This document shows positions 38,623 to 51,060 of a DNA stretch of 64,000 nt, piece after piece. A program made the translations under genes and the position numbers. Source of the stretch: Duncaniella dubosii (GTDB lineage Bacteria; Bacteroidota; Bacteroidia; Bacteroidales; Muribaculaceae); NCBI RefSeq assembly GCF_004803915.1, contig NZ_CP039396.1:2356001-2420000 (forward strand). The letters run 5' to 3'. Each line of letters opens with the position of its first letter. The stretch's first letter is position 1. The notes beneath the pieces are model-generated. The model was not told the origin of the DNA and did no database searches. It worked only from the letters and a program-made list of their open reading frames with translations.

Positions 38623-39891
38623 ATGCAGCTTAATCTTCAGGAACTTCCCGCCGAAATCGTGCAGGCCAAACAGCGCTATGGCATCGTAGGTAATGCCCCC
38701 GGGCTTATAGCTGCCGTTTCGCGTGCCATACAGGTCGCACCGATTGATCTTTCTGTATTGGTGACCGGCGAGAGCGGTACGGGCAAAGAGTTTTTTCCTA
38801 AAATCATACATGGGTTTTCATCGCGCAAACATTCCAAGTATATTGCTGTCAACTGTGGCGCGATTCCGGAAGGTACTATCGATTCGGAACTTTTCGGACA
38901 TGAGAAAGGTTCGTTCACCGGGGCCATATCTTCGCGTAAAGGTTATTTTGAGGAGGCTGACGGTGGCACGATTTTTCTCGATGAGGTTGCCGAGCTTCCG
39001 CTGACGACTCAGGCACGCTTGTTGCGCGTGCTTGAAAGCGGTGAGTTTATAAAGGTCGGTTCGTCGGCTGTCCAAAGGTCAAATGTCAGGATTGTGGCGG
39101 CAACCAATGTCGATATGGCAAAGGCGGTCGCTGAAGGCCGTTTCCGTGAAGACCTGTATTATAGACTGTCGACTGTATCTATACAGATTCCGCCTTTACG
39201 TGACCGTGGCAACGACATCGCGCTTCTCGCGCGTAAATTTGCCTCTGATTTTGCAGAGCGCTATACGATGCCGGCGATTTCATTTGACGACTCGGCACGC
39301 GCTGCATTGTTGCGTTACAGGTGGCCGGGAAATGTCAGGCAGCTGAAGAATGTCGTCGAACAGATAGCTTTGTTCGAATCCGGCAACACTATTGACTCGG
39401 AAATCGTCGGAACATTCCTCCCTGCTGGGTCGATGAACTACACTCCGGTCGCTCCGCATACTGAAAGTGCTCATGAGTATGAGTCGGAACGGGATGCGCT
39501 GTTCGGCATGATTCTTAGACTCCAGCATCAGATCGAAGCACTCAATATTCGCATTGACGAGCTTACTTCCGAATCCAGCAGCGTTCCTTCCGGCGCTTTT
39601 CAGCCGGTGGAAGATGTCCTGCCGCGTGGAGAGGAAAGCTCTGTGAGGTCAATAGTGAGATTTCAGCCGTTTTCGTCATCGTTTCCTCCTGCCGGTGGAA
39701 ATTCATCAGGCTCAGTTAATGATATGGTGACTGTGCAGTCTTCTCCTGTCACCCTTGAAGACACAGAGCGCGACACCATCCGTCGGGCTCTTGAACGAAA
39801 CGGAGGTAAGCGCAAGGAGGCCGCCCGCGAGCTGAATATTTCAGAGAGGACTCTCTATCGCAAGATTAAAGACTACGGCATAGATTTGTAA
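38623..39891 (+). CDS. Sigma-54-dependent transcriptional activator without receiver domain
   Basis: A 422-residue bacterial enhancer-binding protein. The AAA+ domain starts almost at the N-terminus: Walker A GESGTGKE (49-56), the sigma-54 contact loop GSFTGA (96-101, a conservative variant of GAFTGA), Walker B TIFLDE (116-121), then RFREDLYYRL and RWPGNVRQLKN. A linker of about 110 residues leads to a Fis-type helix-turn-helix (GGKRKEAARELNISERTLYRKI) at the C-terminus. There is no receiver or sensory domain, so activity must be controlled otherwise. It should work with RpoN, encoded at 52181. It starts 43 bp after the acyltransferase gene. Confidence 0.95.
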   Translation: MQLNLQELPAEIVQAKQRYGIVGNAPGLIAAVSRAIQVAPIDLSVLVTGESGTGKEFFPKIIHGFSSRKHSKYIAVNCGAIPEGTIDSELFGHEKGSFTGAISSRKGYFEEADGGTIFLDEVAELPLTTQARLLRVLESGEFIKVGSSAVQRSNVRIVAATNVDMAKAVAEGRFREDLYYRLSTVSIQIPPLRDRGNDIALLARKFASDFAERYTMPAISFDDSARAALLRYRWPGNVRQLKNVVEQIALFESGNTIDSEIVGTFLPAGSMNYTPVAPHTESAHEYESERDALFGMILRLQHQIEALNIRIDELTSESSSVPSGAFQPVEDVLPRGEESSVRSIVRFQPFSSSFPPAGGNSSGSVNDMVTVQSSPVTLEDTERDTIRRALERNGGKRKEAARELNISERTLYRKIKDYGIDL

Positions 39892-39906
39892 ACCTGTGTT
39901 TACAAT

Positions 39907-39934
39907 ATAATAGCATCCCCATAATAGCATCCCC
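39907..39934. repeat. Tandem 14-bp duplication at a terminator stem
   Basis: The sequence ataatagcatcccc occurs twice head to tail (39907-39920 and 39921-39934). The second copy is the outer part of the terminator stem that follows, so the first copy could pair with the same right arm. Confidence 0.85.
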
Positions 39935-39982
39935 GGCTAAACTTACATGTGGTTTCACATTGTTAGCCGGGGATGCTATTAT
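39921..39982. terminator. Bidirectional terminator between the activator and DUF1460 genes
   Basis: A perfect 20-bp stem (39921-39940 with 39963-39982) with a 22-base loop sits between two convergent genes. The rightward side ends in an AT-rich tail. Confidence 0.78.
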
Positions 39983-39998
39983 ATTATTATGGTTGATC

Positions 39999-40874
39999 CT
40001 ACTGAGTTTGCAACCTTATAACGCGTATGCCTGTCAGGTTGGAGGATTTCCGCATATATTCTGCAAGAGGTAATTTATCAACTACTACTTTTCCTTCCCG
40101 GGATGATGCGTGCAGAAGATGTGGTCCGTCTTTCTCGATTACGATAAGCCCGACGTGGCTTACGTCTAATCCACCGATCTTTGTAGTAAGGGCTACGATG
40201 TCGCCACCTTTGAGTGCGTTTGTCACTGGTTTTGATGTCAGTCTGGCTGATTTTATATATGGAAATCTGTGTGAGCGATATCCGACTTCCATATTCTTGA
40301 TGCCTTCAAATGTAGCTGAATCTTTTAGCGCAGGATAAGAGGCGCGGTTGTGCGACATGTAGTCGAGGGTCTTTATCTGAGAGTCGGATTGAGGTATTCG
40401 GTCTGTCACCTCTTTTATATAGCCACGGTGGATGTTTGTGACAATCCAGTCGCTGAAATAGTGGAGGCGCGATGCGTATCCATTGGTCTCTCCTTGGCGG
40501 TAACGGAGCGATTCAAGATTATTGGCGAAATCCTGCCAAGAGTTCTTCCTGTCTTCGATGGTAAGGGCGAGAGCAGTTACGGTTTCGATAAATGTAGTGC
40601 AGTCAAATTCGTCAAGATTTATTGTAAGCGTTTCAGGCTCCATTTCAAGTGTCCCGCTTTTGTATGGCATGCCTACAAACTGTCGTCCGATAAACTCCAT
40701 AAGCTTGTTCGGATTTGATGCACTGAAGTCGGTAGCCTGAATCAGAAGCTTTGTGATTTTTGTTGTATCCGTACTTTCATTATGCCATCTGATTTGTGAA
40801 GGTGTTACTCCGCGCAAGGTAAACGGTATTAATAGAGAAGTTGCTATATATAATAATGTGATTATTTTTCGCAT
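39999..40874 (-). CDS. DUF1460 family secreted protein (N-acetylmuramoyl-L-alanine amidase-like)
   Basis: A 291-residue exported protein with an N-terminal signal sequence (MRKIITLLYIATSLLIPFTL). The NlpC/P60-like catalytic region shows NLDEFDCTTFIETVTALAL, with the probable nucleophile Cys in DCTTF near residue 116. A histidine-bearing segment, GLDVSHVGLIVIE, follows near residue 240, and LLHASSREGKVVVDKL lies further on. The family is thought to cleave peptidoglycan amide bonds, so it may act in wall turnover in the periplasm. It has its own promoter at 40926-40956 and no operon partners. Confidence 0.9.
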   Translation of the reverse strand: MRKIITLLYIATSLLIPFTLRGVTPSQIRWHNESTDTTKITKLLIQATDFSASNPNKLMEFIGRQFVGMPYKSGTLEMEPETLTINLDEFDCTTFIETVTALALTIEDRKNSWQDFANNLESLRYRQGETNGYASRLHYFSDWIVTNIHRGYIKEVTDRIPQSDSQIKTLDYMSHNRASYPALKDSATFEGIKNMEVGYRSHRFPYIKSARLTSKPVTNALKGGDIVALTTKIGGLDVSHVGLIVIEKDGPHLLHASSREGKVVVDKLPLAEYMRKSSNLTGIRVIRLQTQ

Positions 40875-40925
40875 GGGTTTTCTTGGTTATTGGTTCGACT
40901 TGCAAAGAGTATTTTTTTGTAAGGC

Positions 40926-40956
40926 CAAAATTACTCAAATCTTTAATCATTTCAAA
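40926..40956 (-). promoter_or_regulatory. Bacteroidetes-type promoter for the DUF1460 gene
   Basis: On the minus strand TTTG (40953-40956), 19 bp, TAATTTTG (40926-40933), about 50 bases before the ATG. Confidence 0.75.
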
Positions 40957-41067
40957 ATTGAAGTAGTGTAATGATGGGCGTTTTTATACTGTAATTGTGA
41001 AAATATGTAATTAAATATGGCTGATTGGATTATAAGCGTTAAATTTATGTTAAAATGCCATGGGAAA

Positions 41068-41099
41068 TTTGGAGGTAAAGGAGAAAGTGTCTACCTTTG
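41068..41099 (+). promoter_or_regulatory. rRNA operon promoter P1
   Basis: TTTG (41068-41071), 20 bp, TACCTTTG (41092-41099). Full consensus match, about 430 bp upstream of the 16S gene. Confidence 0.82.
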
Positions 41100-41215
41100 C
41101 ACTCGCTTTTGAGAAGCAAACCTCACAGAGGCGAGGGACTGAGAGATTGAAACGCTGAAAGACATTGAATTGTTCGACGATGAAATGTTAAACAAATGTT
41201 AAAATCTCGAAAAGA

Positions 41216-41247
41216 TTTGCAGGTTTCAAAAATTTGATTTACCTTTG
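41216..41247 (+). promoter_or_regulatory. rRNA operon promoter P2
   Basis: TTTG (41216-41219), 20 bp, TACCTTTG (41240-41247). The spacing and minus-7 octamer are identical to P1, which lies exactly 148 bp upstream. Confidence 0.82.
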
Positions 41248-41529
41248 CAAAGTTTTTCCGCTGAACGCCTGATGAGGCAAGTGCGATGAAAGCACAGAGC
41301 ACATTGAAAGAATTACAATAGACATTGAAAGTAGTACAAGAGTCAATAAAAACAAAAGACTCTGTCAATTCTACCGACAATCGCAATAGATATAACGAAC
41401 GGACATCCCGGACGGGGCGACTCTCGACGGTTTTTCTGTGAAGGCAAAATAAAGAACAGAACAGAACAGACGGTCTTTCTTGCTTTCCTGCTCTATTATG
41501 AAATAGAAAAGAAAAAGAAAAGATAGACA

Positions 41530-43065
<1,536 letters not shown>

Positions 43066-43206
43066 TGGAGCGGAAAAGCCTATGGCGTTCCGTACCGAGA
43101 TGGCCGTAGCGACTGTCGCAGGCAGGGTCTTCGGACATTGACGGTACTGCTTTCAAGGGTTCTATTGAAAACCCCGCGGATATCCCTTGAGGGACTCCAC
43201 GGATAC

Positions 43207-43280
43207 GGGGGATTAGCTCAGCTGGCTAGAGCACCTGCTTTGCAAGCAGGGGGTCAACGGTTCGAATCCGTTATTCTCCA
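43207..43280 (+). tRNA. tRNA-Ala (anticodon TGC)
   Basis: A 74-base cloverleaf. The acceptor stem gggggat pairs with attctcc and contains the G3-U70 pair that identifies alanine tRNAs. The D-arm begins gctcagctggctagagc, the anticodon loop is tttgcaa with anticodon TGC, and the T-arm includes ggttcgaatcc. The CCA end is not encoded. It lies in the 16S-23S spacer. No tRNA-Ile could be found in the remaining spacer sequence. Confidence 0.96.
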
Positions 43281-43495
43281 CACAAGAAAGAGGACATTGA
43301 CATACTGGAAGCGAAGATACGCGAGACTCCATTGAAAAAATATGGAGCTTGCATAATCGAAGCAAACACAACGAGTAAATCAAATCAAGCGAAACACGAG
43401 GCAACTCTGTTTCTTTGAATCGAGTCACAACAACAGGACGATTTCAGAGAGCGAGCCGAGTGATGTTCGAACCGATTGAAAAATACTAAGGTCAT

Positions 43496-46397
<2,902 letters not shown>

Positions 46398-46594
46398 GGA
46401 GCAATCCCCAAAATAGCCTTCCCATTGATGGAAGGACAGTTTCAGTCGCTGAATCGTACATCCGCTGGCAAACGTAACAAGGCCTCGGGAATCGTTCGGT
46501 GGCCGGTTCAAGAGAAGGTTACTCATGTAGCTTCACTTCGCTTCCACGCCTCTTTCTAACCTTACAAAGCAGGATACCGTTCCTGACCGAAGAC

Positions 46595-46706
<112 letters not shown>

Positions 46707-46713
46707 TAAACGA

Positions 46714-46757
46714 CCGAAGCCTGAGATGCAGATAGCGTCTCAGGCTTCGGCTTTTTT
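46714..46757 (+). terminator. Rho-independent terminator of the rRNA operon
   Basis: A perfect 13-bp stem (46714-46726 with 46738-46750) is followed by c and six T. This is a textbook intrinsic terminator just after the 5S gene. Confidence 0.93.
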
Positions 46758-46899
46758 ATGAACTATAGTTGTTTTTAGATTATTTTTGTTTTTTTGATTG
46801 ATAATCTCAATTTGGGGTTGTATATGCTTGCTTTATTATCGCGTTGATATTTAATTGATGATGAAACAGGTCTAATTTCTGTTATGCCGCATGCAGATG

Positions 46900-46930
46900 A
46901 TTGGTGTTCGGGTTATTTTATGTAACTTTG
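46900..46930 (+). promoter_or_regulatory. Probable promoter for the Wzi-like gene
   Basis: ATTG (46900-46903), a three-of-four match, then 19 bp and TAACTTTG (46923-46930). It lies about 70 bases before the chosen ATG at 47002 and within the longer open frame, which argues against the earlier start. Confidence 0.5.
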
Positions 46931-47001
46931 TGGCGATAATCATACACTGCAACGACCGGATAGAAATGTCGAATACAGACGATACGATTATTCTTATGTT
47001 T

Positions 47002-48528
47002 ATGAAATTTTATAAGGTTGCAAAATATAATCTGGCTCTCGCGTTTACGGTATTCTCTATTACCGGGAAGGCAGAAGATGTTTTGCATTATGAGGCTTCG
47101 GCTTTTGCCGGAACAGGCTCGGGGAAATTTGCTCCATACTACATATCTTCATTGGAACACGGACGTTTTACGCAGGCTGACAACGTAAGGCTCGAAGCTT
47201 CCTTCTGGAAAGATGTCGATTACGAGAAGCGCTTTTCGTATGGTTTTGGTGCAGATGTCATAGGTGGCTATGCTTCTTCTGTAGCCTATGAGCGTTATAG
47301 TGCTGAAACCGAATCGTGGTTTTCCCACAAAGAATCGCCCTCCTCTGTCTGGTTGCAGCAGCTTTATGGTGAATTGAAATTCAGAGGCGTTTTTGCTCAG
47401 CTCGGGCTTAAGGAACAGAATTCGGCTTTGCTTAACCAGCGCTTGTCGAGCGGCGATCTGATTGAAAGCGGCAACACTCGTCCGATGCTTCAGGCCCGTG
47501 CCGGATTCTGGGATTTTCAGAATATCCCTTTTACAAACGGTTGGCTTCAGATTTCAGGTGAAGGCGCATTCGGCTACATGGCAGATGATGGCTGGTGGAA
47601 AAATCACTACAACTACTATGGCAATCACATCACCACTCATCAGCTCTATAACTATAAGCGTGTATATTTCCGCACTAAACCATCGAAACCGTTTTCTGTG
47701 ATTTTCGGCATGCAGGCGGCAGCTGTTTTCGGCGGTACTACCAAATGGTATTACAACGGAGAGCTGACCCGCACGCAAAGTCATCCGAAATCATTGAAAT
47801 ATTTTGTAAAAATGCTGTTCCCGATGGAGGATGGCGGCGAGGGTTTCTACTCAGGCAACCACCTTGGCAGTTGGGATATACGTGGGCGCTATCGTCTTAA
47901 AAACGGAGACGAACTTTTTGCCTATACCTCATGGTTGTGGGACGATGGATCGGGAATAGGTAAGCTTAATGGCTTTGACGGGCTGTGGGGCATTGAATAT
48001 AAAGCCTCCCGTCCGGGATACATATCAGGCGTCGTAGCCGAATATTTTGATTTTACAAACCAGAGTGGCCCGATTCATTTCAATCCCGGAGACTACGACG
48101 GTTGTACTCTTCCAGGGCATGTCTCAGGCGCTGACGATTATTATAATAATGCGTCATATAATGCCTATGCCTATTTCGGCATGGCTTTGGGAACGCCTGT
48201 TATGATGTCTCCTATATATAATCTTGACGGTAATCCGAATTTTGTCGCAAACGCGGTACGCGGTTTCCACATCGGTCTTGAAGGAAATATTACACCATCT
48301 CTCGACTATCGTGTCAAAGGTGGTTACCGCAAGGCTTGGGGAACTCCCTTCAACATGTTGCCTCGTCCGATTCATCTGACCTCTGTTATGTTGGAGGCCG
48401 GATGGCATCCTGCTACTGTCAATGGTTTGACAATCAATGCAAAAGTCGAGCTTGACCGTGGCAATATGCCTGAGAATGCTTTCGGGATTCTTGTCGGAGT
48501 GAGATATGACGGATTGTTTAACTTTTAA
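47002..48528 (+). CDS. Capsule assembly Wzi family outer-membrane protein
   Basis: A 508-residue protein with an N-terminal signal sequence (MKFYKVAKYNLALAFTVF) followed by amphipathic strands rich in aromatic residues, as in the Wzi family barrels. Recognisable stretches are WLQQLYGELKFRGVFAQLGLKEQ, GYRKAWGTPFNMLPRP and the C-terminal GILVGVRYDGLFNF. Wzi proteins bind surface polysaccharide and help attach capsule to the outer membrane. The open frame extends to 46891, but the promoter lies inside the extension. A lipoprotein gene and three sugar-pathway genes follow on the same strand, which fits a role in surface glycan display. Confidence 0.85.
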   Translation: MKFYKVAKYNLALAFTVFSITGKAEDVLHYEASAFAGTGSGKFAPYYISSLEHGRFTQADNVRLEASFWKDVDYEKRFSYGFGADVIGGYASSVAYERYSAETESWFSHKESPSSVWLQQLYGELKFRGVFAQLGLKEQNSALLNQRLSSGDLIESGNTRPMLQARAGFWDFQNIPFTNGWLQISGEGAFGYMADDGWWKNHYNYYGNHITTHQLYNYKRVYFRTKPSKPFSVIFGMQAAAVFGGTTKWYYNGELTRTQSHPKSLKYFVKMLFPMEDGGEGFYSGNHLGSWDIRGRYRLKNGDELFAYTSWLWDDGSGIGKLNGFDGLWGIEYKASRPGYISGVVAEYFDFTNQSGPIHFNPGDYDGCTLPGHVSGADDYYNNASYNAYAYFGMALGTPVMMSPIYNLDGNPNFVANAVRGFHIGLEGNITPSLDYRVKGGYRKAWGTPFNMLPRPIHLTSVMLEAGWHPATVNGLTINAKVELDRGNMPENAFGILVGVRYDGLFNF

Positions 48529-48541
48529 TTCTGAAGTTATA

Positions 48542-49036
48542 GTGTTGTCTACACATATAAAAGCTAAAGTAACAAAGACCATGACTGTATTTGTGGTCTG
48601 TCTGACTGTCATTATTATGTCCGGGTGTACACGCCATAACGGCGATATCGGCGACTTGTTTGGGGAATGGAGACTTGAACGACTTACGGCCGACGGTCAG
48701 GAAACGGAGCTATATGAGACACCCGACGCCCCGCTGCTTTACACATGGGCTTTTCAGGGCAATATCATACGAATCAATACCATCTATGCCCATAACCGTG
48801 TATTCGAGTGTTTCGGGACATGGATGCGTGAAGATGATTTGCTTGAATTGTGTTTTATCTACCATGATAATCTTCAGGGAACAGATTACCTCTATACTCC
48901 TCCTCAAGCGATGTGTTTTTCATCCGATGGTGTCACGCGCCTTCACATTGACCGTCTGACAGGCAAAAAGATGGAGGTAAGCTACACCTCTACTGAAGGG
49001 GTAGAATATAAGTATTATCTTACCCATCCGCATTAG
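48542..49036 (+). CDS. Putative lipoprotein, lipocalin-like
   Basis: A protein of about 165 residues with a lipobox-like end to its hydrophobic segment (CLTVIIMSGC). The mature part begins TRHNGDIGDLFGEWRLERL and looks like a small beta-barrel of the lipocalin-like kind. The start is uncertain. The ATG at 48581 gives a signal with no basic N-region, whereas GTG at 48542 or TTG at 48545 includes the lysines of STHIKAKVTKT, which a lipoprotein signal needs. An ATG at 48506 would overlap the Wzi gene. It was probably co-transcribed with that gene. Function is unknown. Confidence 0.68.
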   Translation: MLSTHIKAKVTKTMTVFVVCLTVIIMSGCTRHNGDIGDLFGEWRLERLTADGQETELYETPDAPLLYTWAFQGNIIRINTIYAHNRVFECFGTWMREDDLLELCFIYHDNLQGTDYLYTPPQAMCFSSDGVTRLHIDRLTGKKMEVSYTSTEGVEYKYYLTHPH

Positions 49037-49087
49037 GCATCTGTCTCTGAACATAAAAACAACTTAGATATTAAGAAAATAACATAT

Positions 49088-50077
49088 ATGGATAGCATTA
49101 AAGAAAAAGTGCTCGTCACCGGTGCTGACGGCTTTATCGGGTCTCACCTGACTGAAGCTTTGCTTGCCGAGGGCTACAAGGTGAGAGCTTTGAGCCAATA
49201 TAATTCATTTAACGACTGGGGTTGGCTTGAAGGAATCAATAATCCGGATCTGGAAATTGTTACAGGCGATGTCAGAGATCCGAATTTCTGCCGTCACATA
49301 ACCGAAGGCTGTTCTACTGTCTACCATCTTGCAGCACTTATCGCCATTCCGTATAGCTACGTCGCGCCCGACAGCTACGTAGACACAAATATCAAGGGGA
49401 CTCTCAATATGTGTCAGGCTGCGCGTGACTGCGGTGTGAAGCGGCTTGTCGTGACCTCGACAAGCGAGGTCTATGGTACGGCGAGATATGTCCCGATTGA
49501 CGAAAAACATCCCCGGCAGCCCCAGTCGCCCTACAGCGCTACTAAAATCGGGGCGGATGCTATCGCCATGAGTTTCTATAACGCATTCGGACTTCCTGTG
49601 GTCATAGCACGTCCGTTCAACACCTATGGCCCGCGTCAGAGTGCCCGTGCGATCATACCTACGATTATCACACAGATAGCTAATGGCGCTCGTGAAATCA
49701 AGGTCGGAGATCTCACCCCCACACGTGATTTCAACTTTGTCAAGGATACGGCAGCCGGATTCATCGCGCTCGGAAGAGCAGAGGGCATAGAAGGAAAAGA
49801 AATCAACATTGCCACCGGCACTGAGGTAAGCATGCGTCAGACTCTTGAGACTATTGCTGATATAATGGGCGAGAAAGTCGATTACGTTGTCGATCCTGCC
49901 CGCTTGCGTCCATCGGGCAGTGAAGTGTTCCGCCTTTGTGGCGACAACACTCTTATAACCTCTCTGACAGACTGGCGTCCTCGCTATGACCTTGAAGCCG
50001 GTCTCCGCGATACGGTCGAGTGGTTTACGAAGCCTGAAAATCTTGCTAAATATAAATCGGGAATCTATAACGTTTGA
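49088..50077 (+). CDS. NAD-dependent sugar-nucleotide 4,6-dehydratase (LegB-like)
   Basis: A 329-residue extended short-chain dehydrogenase. The cofactor-binding GADGFIGSHL is at residues 12-21, the catalytic TSTSEVYG and YSATK lie near 120 and 145, and RPFNTYGPRQSARAIIPT follows. The sequence is close to what I recall of LegB, which makes the 4-keto-6-deoxy intermediate in legionaminic acid synthesis. Other epimerases and dehydratases of this superfamily are possible. The ATP-grasp gene starts eight bases after its stop, and a NeuB-like gene follows with overlap, so the three are one transcription unit. Confidence 0.86.
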   Translation: MDSIKEKVLVTGADGFIGSHLTEALLAEGYKVRALSQYNSFNDWGWLEGINNPDLEIVTGDVRDPNFCRHITEGCSTVYHLAALIAIPYSYVAPDSYVDTNIKGTLNMCQAARDCGVKRLVVTSTSEVYGTARYVPIDEKHPRQPQSPYSATKIGADAIAMSFYNAFGLPVVIARPFNTYGPRQSARAIIPTIITQIANGAREIKVGDLTPTRDFNFVKDTAAGFIALGRAEGIEGKEINIATGTEVSMRQTLETIADIMGEKVDYVVDPARLRPSGSEVFRLCGDNTLITSLTDWRPRYDLEAGLRDTVEWFTKPENLAKYKSGIYNV

Positions 50078-50085
50078 TTTTTATC

Positions 50086-51060
50086 ATGAGCGGACAGACT
50101 GACAATAGCGGCAAGCGCCGGAACATAAACATTCTGTTTCTCGGCGGTGCTAAGCGTGTTTCATTTGGACGGAAATTGATAGAGGCCGGCCGTGAGCTTG
50201 ACATGGATGTCAGGATTTATAGCTATGAGCTTGAGCCTGAAGTCCCGGTTGCTCTCGTCGGCGGTGTCATTATCGGACGCAAATGGAATGCGCCTGACAT
50301 CCTTGAACATCTTCATCAGATAGTCTCTGCCTATCATATTGATGTGATGCTTCCGTTTGTTGACGGGGCTATTTCCATTGCCGGAGCATACGTGGCCACT
50401 TATGGAGACTCGTGGTCCCCTGTTGTCACACCCGGAAAGGCTGACACCCTGTTTGACAAAGTGTTGTCTGCCCGTGAGTTCGAGTCGCTTGGCCTCGACA
50501 TTCCTCCGACATATACCGGCGGTCGCCCTGTTTTCCCGCTCATCGCCAAGCCGCGTCGCGGATCTGCCTCGAAAGGTATTGAAGTCATCAACGGCATCAA
50601 CGAGTTCAAGCGTATTTCGAAAATAGCCGACGAATATCTCATTCAGACCTACTATCCCGAGCGCGAAGAGTTCACTGTTGACTGCTACATATCCAAGCGT
50701 GGCAAGATTCTTTGCGTCAGTCCCCGAAAGAGACTCGAAGTGGTCGGTGGAGAAGTTTCGCGCACTGTCACTGTCGACAGTCCTGAGCTGCTTGAGGCTT
50801 CAGTTGATGCGATTGTCAGGATTGGTCTCCGCGGTGCGGTCACACTTCAATATCTGCGCGACCTTCGGACAGGTCGACTGATGCTGATGGAAATAAATCC
50901 CCGTCTCGGCGGAGGTGTGGTATGTTCGGTTCATGCAGGAGCTGACATTCCGTCAATGATATTGAAAGAGGCGGTCGGGCTGCCGCTTGAGCCTGCCGCA
51001 AAAATAAAAGCAGGCACTATGATCTGCCGTTATTTTGAAGAAGCTGTGTTTAACGTATGA
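50086..51060 (+). CDS. ATP-grasp enzyme of a sugar-pathway cluster
   Basis: A 324-residue ATP-grasp protein resembling the carbamoyl-phosphate-synthase large-chain fold. An N-terminal Rossmann-like domain (NINILFLGGAKRVSFGRKL) is followed by ATP-binding PLIAKPRRGSASKGIEVI and the metal-binding LMLMEINPRLGGGVVCS. It would activate a carboxylate for ligation to an amine or thiol. The start ATG at 50086 is used; the longer frame begins with TTG inside the previous gene's end. Its stop overlaps the NeuB-like start by four bases. The substrate is unknown; the context suggests modification of a nonulosonic-acid-like sugar. Confidence 0.83.
   Translation: MSGQTDNSGKRRNINILFLGGAKRVSFGRKLIEAGRELDMDVRIYSYELEPEVPVALVGGVIIGRKWNAPDILEHLHQIVSAYHIDVMLPFVDGAISIAGAYVATYGDSWSPVVTPGKADTLFDKVLSAREFESLGLDIPPTYTGGRPVFPLIAKPRRGSASKGIEVINGINEFKRISKIADEYLIQTYYPEREEFTVDCYISKRGKILCVSPRKRLEVVGGEVSRTVTVDSPELLEASVDAIVRIGLRGAVTLQYLRDLRTGRLMLMEINPRLGGGVVCSVHAGADIPSMILKEAVGLPLEPAAKIKAGTMICRYFEEAVFNV

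Larger units (their letters stand above)
40875..41529. other. rRNA operon leader and upstream intergenic region
   Basis: This 655-bp stretch carries the leftward DUF1460 promoter and two rightward rRNA promoters. Between P2 and the 16S gene lies about 280 bp of transcribed leader. I see no protein gene; open frames here are in rRNA or leader sequence. Confidence 0.7.

Noticed and set aside
43066..43206. A possible tRNA-Ile upstream of tRNA-Ala in the rRNA spacer.
   Set aside because: No acceptor stem, anticodon loop or ggttcgaatcc T-arm could be traced in this stretch.
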